The notes below the pieces were generated by a model. It had not been told where the DNA came from. It searched no databases and was given only the letters and a program-made list of their open reading frames with translations. Below, piece after piece: positions 6,674-11,891 of a stretch of DNA of 13,832 bases (position 1 is its first letter; each line of letters opens with the position of its first letter). The DNA comes from Thermoleophilia bacterium (GTDB lineage Bacteria; Actinomycetota; Thermoleophilia; Gaiellales; Gaiellaceae). The DNA is taken from assembly GCA_020845695.1 (NCBI GenBank), contig JADLFG010000026.1:1-13832 (forward strand), in the 5' to 3' direction. A program made the position numbers and the translations under genes.

Positions 6674-7714
6674 CTACCGGTCGCCAGCAACGAGGAACGT
6701 GGCGGCAACGCCGACGTAGGCGGTGATCAGCGCGAGGCCGCGGCCGCGGCTCGAGCGGCCGCCCCAGAGAACGAGGGACGTGAACGCGACCGCGCCGCCG
6801 AGCGCGGCCACCTCGACCGCCCGGAACGACAGCGGCAGGGCGGGCGACACCGCCCAGGAGAGGAGGTGCACCGCCGGGATCAGGAAGACAGCAACCTGGG
6901 CGCTCGAGGCGAGCGCGATCTCCGCCGCGAGCTTGATCTTCCCGCGCGCCGCCACGATCACCGCGCCGCCGTGCTCGGCCGCGTTCCCGACGATAGCGAC
7001 GATCACCGCCGCGACGAAGAAGCCGGACAGACCGGCATGCTCCGCGAATGTCTCGATCGAGCCCACGAGGATCTCGGCGACGACAGCCGTGACGACGGTC
7101 GCGGCGCAGAGGACGCCGAGCGACAGAGCGAGCGACCACGCGGCCATCGCGGCGGGCTCGTCGGAGACGTGCAGGCTGCGGTGGCGACGAAGCGTGAACC
7201 AGGTGACGCCGACGTAGACGGCGAAGAGGACGATCGCGATCGGCAGCGAGAGCCGGGCGAGCCCGGAGCGTTCCGGGTCGCCGTCCCAGCCGGCGATCGC
7301 CGGGATCAACAGCAGCGCCGTCGCCCCGGCTATGAGTCCGAGCGAGACGAGGCTCGACCAGCGATCGAGCTCGCCCCGGCCACCGAACGCGAGCGAGAAG
7401 CCGAGCACCAGCAGCAGGTTCCCGATCACGCTGCCCGACAGCGAGCCGCGCACGACATCCGGGAGGCCGTTCGAGACCGCGAACAGGGCGATGATCAGCT
7501 CCGGGGCGTTGCCGAACGTCGCGTTCAGGAAGCCGCCTATGCCCGGGCCCGTGTGGTGGGCGGCATGCTCGGTTGCCTCGCCGATCAGCCACGCGAGCGG
7601 CACCAGCGCGGCCGCGGCGAGCGCGAACAGGAGCACGTCGTCCGCGCCAGCAAGCTCGAGCGCGAACACGAGCGGAGCCAGCCCGAGCGACAACCAGAGG
7701 AGCTTGCGTCCCAC
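6674..7714 (-). CDS. cax: Calcium/proton antiporter, CaCA superfamily (Cax type)
   Basis: This 346-residue inner-membrane protein is built almost entirely of hydrophobic helices. It carries the two inverted-repeat signature motifs of cation/Ca2+ exchangers: NATFGNAPELIIAL (64-77, acidic residue Glu72) and IVGNAAEHGGAVIVA (241-255, Glu247). These helices carry the glutamates that bind Ca2+ and are exchanged against H+. A short acidic/hydrophilic stretch (GWDGDPERSG, residues 142-151) may be a loop between helices. Length is near the usual 350-430 residues. I place the start at GTG 7714, just before RKLLWLSLG; a longer frame upstream is arginine-rich and unlike a membrane protein. It is divergent from the cysteine-rich gene at 7767, and both have leaderless-type promoters. 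Confidence 0.9.
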   Translation of the reverse strand: MGRKLLWLSLGLAPLVFALELAGADDVLLFALAAAALVPLAWLIGEATEHAAHHTGPGIGGFLNATFGNAPELIIALFAVSNGLPDVVRGSLSGSVIGNLLLVLGFSLAFGGRGELDRWSSLVSLGLIAGATALLLIPAIAGWDGDPERSGLARLSLPIAIVLFAVYVGVTWFTLRRHRSLHVSDEPAAMAAWSLALSLGVLCAATVVTAVVAEILVGSIETFAEHAGLSGFFVAAVIVAIVGNAAEHGGAVIVAARGKIKLAAEIALASSAQVAVFLIPAVHLLSWAVSPALPLSFRAVEVAALGGAVAFTSLVLWGGRSSRGRGLALITAYVGVAATFLVAGDR

Positions 7715-7721
7715 GGCCGGG

Positions 7722-7727
7722 AGCCTA
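7722..7727 (-). promoter_or_regulatory. Candidate -10 element for leaderless cax
   Basis: The minus strand reads TAGGCT with 7 nt to the GTG start at 7714. No Shine-Dalgarno site lies between. This supports the chosen start. Confidence 0.45.
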
Positions 7728-7754
7728 CTTGCTGCGGTGTGCTGGACCCGCCCA

Positions 7755-7760
7755 TAACGT
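7755..7760 (+). promoter_or_regulatory. Candidate -10 element for the cysteine-rich protein gene
   Basis: TAACGT lies 6 nt before GTG 7767, the same geometry as at rlmN, cax, nfo, gltX and the cupin gene. A second possible promoter (TTGCGG 7783-7788, 17 bp, CACAAT 7806-7811) would serve the in-frame ATG at 7821. Confidence 0.4.
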
Positions 7761-7766
7761 CTCGCC

Positions 7767-8249
7767 GTGCCGGTGTCAAGTCTTGCGGCCGGCCGCGAGG
7801 TGGCGCACAATCGGCGCAGGATGCAGAGGCGGGCGACCGAGACGCGGCGCGTGGCGGGGGCACTGCCGCTCCGGCCCCAGGACGAGACCGAGTGCCGCCG
7901 CTGCTGCGTCCACTGCGACAAGGTCGTGTATCCGGCCGCGTGTCTCGACCGCTCCTGCCCGTTCGTGTACGCCTACCGGGAGTGGGGGCGCACCTACGTC
8001 GGCTGCATGCAGAAGGTGTACGACGTCGAGATCGACGTGGCCATCCTGACCGAGGCGCAGGGGCGCAGAGGCGGTTTTGGCGCGGTGCGCGCGACGAGCC
8101 AGCCGCTACCCATGTGTCACGCCGAGGTGGTGCGCTGCTACGAGACCCGCGGCGACGAGCTCGGCTGTCCCAACCCGGAGTTCGCCGAGCTCGCCCGCGG
8201 CCAGCCTCCGTTTCGCATCGTCGCCCGCGCCGACGGCGCCGAGGCCTGA
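7767..8249 (+). CDS. Cysteine-rich protein of unknown function
   Basis: I do not recognise this family. The 160-residue product has ten cysteines: a cluster C43-x2-C46-C47-x2-C50, then C59-x4-C64, C80, C117, C124 and C134, with His118 next to Cys117. Such spacing suggests a bound metal (zinc or an Fe-S cluster) or disulfides. No signal peptide or membrane helix is seen, so a cytoplasmic metal-binding protein is likelier. The core runs from about RPQDETECRRCC to PPFRIVARADG. The first 35 residues are arginine-rich and less convincing. The start could be GTG 7767 (leaderless, TAACGT 6 nt upstream) or ATG 7821 (142 residues). It is divergent from cax (52 bp between starts) and convergent with the small kinase gene, 30 bp away. 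Confidence 0.75.
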   Translation: MPVSSLAAGREVAHNRRRMQRRATETRRVAGALPLRPQDETECRRCCVHCDKVVYPAACLDRSCPFVYAYREWGRTYVGCMQKVYDVEIDVAILTEAQGRRGGFGAVRATSQPLPMCHAEVVRCYETRGDELGCPNPEFAELARGQPPFRIVARADGAEA

Positions 8250-8279
8250 GAGCGCGCGGCGCGCGGGTCAGGGCCGCCC

Positions 8280-8954
8280 CTACGCGGCCGGCAGGTCGAG
8301 CGTGAACGCGGCGCCCGGGCCGGGCGCGTCATCGAGGGTGAGCGTCGCGCCCATCGCGGCCGCGAGGCCGCGTGCGAGGTGGAGGCCGAGGCCGGTTCCG
8401 GGCGGCGCGCCGGGGAGGCGCTCGAACGGCTCGAAGATCCGCTCGCGAGCCTCCGCCGGGACGCCCGGGCCGTCGTCGGCGACCGAGACGCGGACGCGGT
8501 CGCCGGCGCCGGCGAGCGAGACGCGAACGCCGGCGGCCGCGTGTTTCGTCGCGTTGGAGACGAGGTTCGCCAGCACCTGACGCAGACGTTCCGGGTCGGC
8601 GGCGACCGCGGGCAGGGGGGCCGGAGCGTCGAGGCTGAGTCGAACGCCTGGGCGGAGGTGGGCCCCGGCAGCCTCGACGACGTCGCGGGCAATCACAGCC
8701 GCGTCACACGGGCCGATCTCGAGCGGCAGCCGCCCCGCCCCGAGCCGGCCGGCGACGAGCAGATCGTCGACGAGTCCCTGGAGCTGATCAGCACCGTCCG
8801 CGATCACGCGGAACAGTCGCTCCCGTGCCTCCCCGCCGAGACCGGCGGCCGGATCGCGCAGCGCGCCGATTGCCCCCCGGATGGCCGCGAGCGGCGCCTG
8901 CAGCTCGTGCGCGACCGTCGAGACGAGGCCGCTCGCGTTCTCGACCCCGCTCAT
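8280..8954 (-). CDS. Minimal soluble sensor histidine kinase
   Basis: This 224-residue protein has a full kinase core but no sensor. The H box is STVAHELQAPLAAIRG with the phospho-accepting His16, followed by a dimerisation helix pair to about residue 75. The ATPase domain has the N box RLRQVLANLVSNATKHA (124-140), the G1 box ADDGPGVP (159-166), the F box FEPF (174-177) and the G2 box PPGTGLGLHLARG. There is no signal peptide, transmembrane helix or PAS/GAF domain, so it should be cytoplasmic and take its input from another protein. Its ATG overlaps the nfo stop as ATGA (8954-8951), so it is translated from the nfo message. No response regulator is in the window; its partner is unknown. Confidence 0.88.
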   Translation of the reverse strand: MSGVENASGLVSTVAHELQAPLAAIRGAIGALRDPAAGLGGEARERLFRVIADGADQLQGLVDDLLVAGRLGAGRLPLEIGPCDAAVIARDVVEAAGAHLRPGVRLSLDAPAPLPAVAADPERLRQVLANLVSNATKHAAAGVRVSLAGAGDRVRVSVADDGPGVPAEARERIFEPFERLPGAPPGTGLGLHLARGLAAAMGATLTLDDAPGPGAAFTLDLPAA

Positions 8955-9805
8955 CTCCGCGCCAGCCCTCGCTCGTGGAGCGCGCGGAGCTTCTCGAGCT
9001 CGCTCCGGTCGGGCCCGTGCCCGTCGGGGCCGGGCGTCTCGAGGATCGCGGGCAGCTCCTGCAGCGCGGGATGCGCGAGGAACACGGCCAGCCCGTCCCC
9101 GAGCTCGCCGTCGCCGAGGTTGGCGTGCCGGTCCCGGTTCGAGCCGAGCGGTGCCGCCGAATCGTTGACATGGAGCGCTCGCAGACGGTCGAGGCCGACC
9201 GTGGCCGCCACCTCGGCGAGCAGCCGCTCGACCGTGTCCGGATCGGTCACGTCCGTGCCGGACGCGCACAGGTGACACGTGTCGAGGCAGAGCCCCAGGC
9301 GTGGGTGGCGGTCGAGACGGTCGATGAGCACCGCGAGCTCCGCGATCGAGCGGCCGATCGTGTTGCCGGCGCCGGCCGTGTTCTCGAGCAGGAGCCAGGT
9401 CGCCTCCGCGGTGTCGCCGAGCGCCCGCTCGAGGGCCGGCAGGACGCGTTCGATACCAGCCTCGAAGCCGGCCTCCCGGTGCGAGCCCACATGGAAGACG
9501 ACGTCCGCGTCGAGCTCCCGCGCCACGGCGAGCGTGCTGCGCAGCGCCGTCTCCGACTTCGCGCGGAGGCCGTCGTCTGGGCTCGCGAGGTTGATCAGGT
9601 AGAGCGCGTGGCAGAGCGCGTACCCGACGCGGGCCCCGGCGCGGCGCTGCCGGAAGCGGGCGAGGCTGGCGGGGTCGTGCCGGGTCGGGCGCCACGTCCG
9701 CGGGCTCTGCGTGAAGAGCTGGACGGCGTCGCCGCCGAGGGCCTCGATCCGGTCGATCGCGGTGTGGATTCCGCCCGAGCTCGACACGTGGCCGCCGTAG
9801 AGCAC
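8951..9805 (-). CDS. nfo: Endonuclease IV (AP endonuclease)
   Basis: This 284-residue TIM-barrel enzyme cleaves 5' of abasic sites in base-excision repair. It begins VLYGGHVSSSGGIHTAIDRI, the normal N-terminus of the family. All nine trinuclear-zinc ligands can be placed by family spacing: His66, His105, Glu141 (LLLENTAG), Asp175 and His178 (CLDTCHLCASGTD), His212 (LHVNDS), Asp225 and His227 (RDRHANLGDGELG) and Glu256 (ILETPG). Length is normal. It starts with GTG at 9805 without a Shine-Dalgarno site but with TATGCT 6 nt upstream. It is divergent from gltX and overlaps the downstream kinase gene by 4 bp. Confidence 0.95.
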   Translation of the reverse strand: MLYGGHVSSSGGIHTAIDRIEALGGDAVQLFTQSPRTWRPTRHDPASLARFRQRRAGARVGYALCHALYLINLASPDDGLRAKSETALRSTLAVARELDADVVFHVGSHREAGFEAGIERVLPALERALGDTAEATWLLLENTAGAGNTIGRSIAELAVLIDRLDRHPRLGLCLDTCHLCASGTDVTDPDTVERLLAEVAATVGLDRLRALHVNDSAAPLGSNRDRHANLGDGELGDGLAVFLAHPALQELPAILETPGPDGHGPDRSELEKLRALHERGLARR

Positions 9806-9810
9806 GCGGC

Positions 9811-9816
9811 TAGCAT
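9811..9816 (+). promoter_or_regulatory. Candidate -10 element for leaderless gltX
   Basis: TAGCAT is followed by 7 nt and then GTG 9824. It overlaps by five bases the minus-strand -10 of nfo, within the symmetric heptamer TAGCATA (9811-9817). Confidence 0.55.
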
Positions 9817-9817
9817 A
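9812..9817 (-). promoter_or_regulatory. Candidate -10 element for leaderless nfo
   Basis: The minus strand reads TATGCT with 6 nt to GTG 9805. It shares bases with the gltX -10 on the other strand, so one short box would drive both divergent genes. Confidence 0.55.
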
Positions 9818-9823
9818 CGGCCC

Positions 9824-11098
9824 GTGCCAGCCAGCCCCGTCCGCGTGCGCATGGCTCCCAGCCCGACGGGGCTCCTCCACGTCGGCGGCGTCCGCACGTT
9901 CCTGTTCAACTGGCTGTTCGCCCGCGGCCGCGGCGGCGAGTGCCGGTTGCGGATCGAGAACACGGACACGAGCCGGGAGGTCGCCGAGTCGGTCGAGCAG
10001 ATCCAGCGGTCGCTCGGATGGCTCGGGATCGACTGGGACGGGCCCGTGACCTTTCAGCTCGACCGTGGGGAGCGGGCGCGGCAGGAGGCGGAGCGGCTGG
10101 TTGCCGAGGGCGCCGCTTACGAGGACGAGGGCGCGATCCGCATCCGCATGCCCGACGTCGGGACCACCGGCTGGAACGACGCGGTCAAGGGGCCGATCGA
10201 GTTCCCGAGCGAGCGGCTCGAGGATCTCGTGCTGGTGCGCTCGGACGGGCGGCCGACGTACAACTTCGCGTCGCCGCTCGAGGACTGGCTCGACGGCATC
10301 ACGCACGTCATTCGCGGCGACGATCACGTGTCGAATACGCCGAAGCAGATCCAGGTGCTGCGCGCCCTGGGCGCCGAGCTCCCCGTCTACGCGCACGTTC
10401 CGAACGTGTTCGGCACGGACGGGAAGAAGCTGTCGAAACGCCACGGGGCCGTGTCGCTCGACGAGTTCCGGGCGGCCGGGTACCTGCCGGCGGCACTCCT
10501 TAACTTCCTGGCGCTGCTCGGCTGGAGCTACGACGACCGGACGACGGTGATGTCGCGGGACGAGCTCGTCGGGCGCTTCACCCTCGAGCGGGTCGGAACG
10601 AGCCCGGCGACGTTCGACTACGAGAAGCTTCGCTGGTTGAACGGTGTCTACCTGCGGGCGATGTCCCCGGGGGACTACGCGGAAGCGCTCGTCGGCTTCC
10701 TGCGCGAGTCCGGGCGCGGGTGGGACGAGCGGCGGGTGCGGGAGGCGGCTCCGCTCTGCCAGGAGAAGCTCGCGACGCTGGCGGAGTTCCCCGAGTTCGC
10801 GGGCTTCCTGTTCGGGCCGGTCGAGCCGGCGCCGGATGCGTTCGAGGGGGCGGGCGAGATGCTGGCGGCGGCGGGGGCGGCGCTTGCCGTCCTGGAGCCG
10901 TTCACCGCGGCCGGGGTGGAGGAGGCGTTGCGTGGCGTGTGCGAGAGGCTCGGGCTGAAGCCGCGGCAGGCATTCCAGCCGGTCCGCATCGCCGTGACCG
11001 GCTCGAAGGTCTCGCCGGGGCTGTTCGAGTCGATCGAGCTCGTCGGACGGGCGGAGACGCTGGCCCGGCTCGAAGCGGCGGCCCGGGTGGCCGCGTAG
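9824..11098 (+). CDS. gltX: Glutamyl-tRNA synthetase (compact form)
   Basis: This class I aminoacyl-tRNA synthetase charges tRNA-Glu. The HIGH-type motif is PSPTGLLHVGG (12-22) and the KMSKS-type motif is KLSKR (202-206). RIENTDTSR, YNFASPLEDWLDGITHVIRGDDH and the C-terminal anticodon-binding helices ending in AVTGSKVSPGLFESIELVGRAE are typical. At 424 residues it is about 45 shorter than usual. The difference lies after AAYEDE (97-102), where other GluRS proteins have about 40 residues, including in some species a zinc-binding CxC region; here the chain goes straight to AIRIRMPDVGTTGW. The start is GTG 9824, with a leaderless-type promoter. It could be discriminating or also charge tRNA-Gln; the sequence alone does not settle this. 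Confidence 0.94.
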   Translation: MPASPVRVRMAPSPTGLLHVGGVRTFLFNWLFARGRGGECRLRIENTDTSREVAESVEQIQRSLGWLGIDWDGPVTFQLDRGERARQEAERLVAEGAAYEDEGAIRIRMPDVGTTGWNDAVKGPIEFPSERLEDLVLVRSDGRPTYNFASPLEDWLDGITHVIRGDDHVSNTPKQIQVLRALGAELPVYAHVPNVFGTDGKKLSKRHGAVSLDEFRAAGYLPAALLNFLALLGWSYDDRTTVMSRDELVGRFTLERVGTSPATFDYEKLRWLNGVYLRAMSPGDYAEALVGFLRESGRGWDERRVREAAPLCQEKLATLAEFPEFAGFLFGPVEPAPDAFEGAGEMLAAAGAALAVLEPFTAAGVEEALRGVCERLGLKPRQAFQPVRIAVTGSKVSPGLFESIELVGRAETLARLEAAARVAA

Positions 11099-11101
11099 GA
11101 T
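11096..11101 (+). promoter_or_regulatory. Candidate -10 element for the cupin gene, overlapping the gltX stop codon
   Basis: TAGGAT ends 6 nt before GTG 11108. Its first three bases are the gltX stop codon TAG. It would allow the cupin gene to be transcribed on its own as a leaderless mRNA. Confidence 0.45.
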
Positions 11102-11107
11102 TACGGC

Positions 11108-11524
11108 GTGGGCTACGCGGTGGCTCAGGTCGGGGAGCTCGACGGCGCCTTCCTGAAGCGCGCACGCGAGCGGCTGGGCGTGACCGCGTTCGGCGTCAAC
11201 GTGATGACCCTGCCGCCGGGCACCGAGTGGTTCGAGCACACGCACGAGCGCCAGGACGAGCTCTACTTCGTGCATGCCGGCCGCGCGGGGATGCGGGTCG
11301 GTGGGGAGACGCTCGAGCTCGGCCCCGGTACGCTCGCTCACGTCGAGGCTCGGACGCCGCGGCAGCTCTGGAACGCGGGCAACACGGAGCTCGTGGTGCT
11401 GATGGTCGGCGGCCAGGGCGGCTACGTCGGCCGCGACGGGCAGCTCGTGAACCCGGACCGGGATCTCGTGCGCCGTCAGGCGGCCGCCGAGGGCGATCTG
11501 GACGCGATCCGCCGCGGCGCCTGA
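11108..11524 (+). CDS. Small single-domain cupin protein
   Basis: This 138-residue protein has one cupin barrel. Motif 1 is PPGTEWFEHTHERQDELYFVHAG, with His44, His46 and Glu51 as likely metal ligands. Motif 2 is LELGPGTLAHVEARTPRQLWNAG, with His78 as the likely fourth ligand. Small cupins of this kind bind a metal and may act as isomerases, dioxygenases or ligand-binding proteins; the substrate cannot be told. The C-terminal 35 residues (GGYVGRDGQLVNPDRDLVRRQ onward) are charged and lie outside the barrel. It starts 9 bp after gltX ends and could be co-transcribed with it, or made from its own leaderless promoter. A 70-bp tandem repeat array follows. Confidence 0.85.
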   Translation: MGYAVAQVGELDGAFLKRARERLGVTAFGVNVMTLPPGTEWFEHTHERQDELYFVHAGRAGMRVGGETLELGPGTLAHVEARTPRQLWNAGNTELVVLMVGGQGGYVGRDGQLVNPDRDLVRRQAAAEGDLDAIRRGA

Positions 11525-11542
11525 GGCGGCCCCGCCCCGATC

Positions 11543-11800
11543 GGCCATGTCCGGGGTCAGACCCCCTGATGCGTATCGACTCGGATCTCGTGGCGAGGTG
11601 GCCCTTGTTCGGGGTCAGACCCCAGGGTCAGACCCCTGATGCGTATCGACTCGGATCTCGTGGCGAGGTGGCCCTTGTTCGGGGTCAGACCCCAGGGTCA
11701 GACCCCTGATGCGTATCGACTCAGATCTCGTGGCGAGGTGGCCCTGGCCTCTCCCATTGCGGAGTACCCCGGCGGGTGCCTGACCCCGGGGTCTGACCCC
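11543..11800. repeat. 70-bp tandem repeat array with GGGGTCAGACCCC palindromes
   Basis: Two identical 70-bp units (11568-11637, 11638-11707) and a partial third (11708-11745, one mismatch at 11723) follow GGCCATGTCC (11543-11552) and a GGGGTCAGACCCC. Each full unit ends with GGGGTCAGACCCC and AGGGTCAGACCCCT back to back (11611-11637 in unit 1). An inverted copy, GGGGTCTGACCCC, closes the cluster at 11788-11800, with degenerate CTGACCCCGG copies after it. The array fills most of the 367-bp gap between the cupin gene and the sigma-factor gene, and I see no gene in it. Head, palindrome and inverted-tail organisation resembles REP/BIME-type elements. Confidence 0.9.
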
Positions 11801-11876
11801 GGCTGACCCCGGCTGCCGGCCGGGGGCCATGGCCGGCGGGGCGAGGGGCGAGGGGCTGGGCGCGGGCGTTTGCTCG

Positions 11877-11882
11877 TATAGT
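11877..11882 (+). promoter_or_regulatory. Candidate -10 element of the sigma/propeller gene
   Basis: TATAGT is the best -10 hexamer in the window and ends 9 nt before ATG 11892. Transcription would begin about 3 nt before the start codon. It argues against the in-frame ATG at 11829, which lies upstream of it. No clear -35 element or Shine-Dalgarno site is visible. Confidence 0.55.
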
Positions 11883-11891
11883 CAGCGGCCG

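Noticed and set aside
7715..7921. Upstream extension of cax
   Set aside because: The extra residues are arginine/serine-rich, overlap the divergent cysteine-rich gene and are unlike an antiporter N-terminus.
6581..8305. A 574-codon plus-strand open frame across cax and the cysteine-rich gene
   Set aside because: It is low-complexity (Arg, Asp, Glu, Gln) and antisense to the clear membrane protein Cax, with no recognisable domain.
11543..11800. CRISPR array
   Set aside because: The 70-bp units are contiguous and identical, without unique spacers, and their internal palindromes match the dispersed repeat family.
11829..11891. ATG 11829 as the start of the sigma/propeller gene
   Set aside because: It lies upstream of the TATAGT box, and the added residues are low-complexity. 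The sigma-like sequence begins after ATG 11892.
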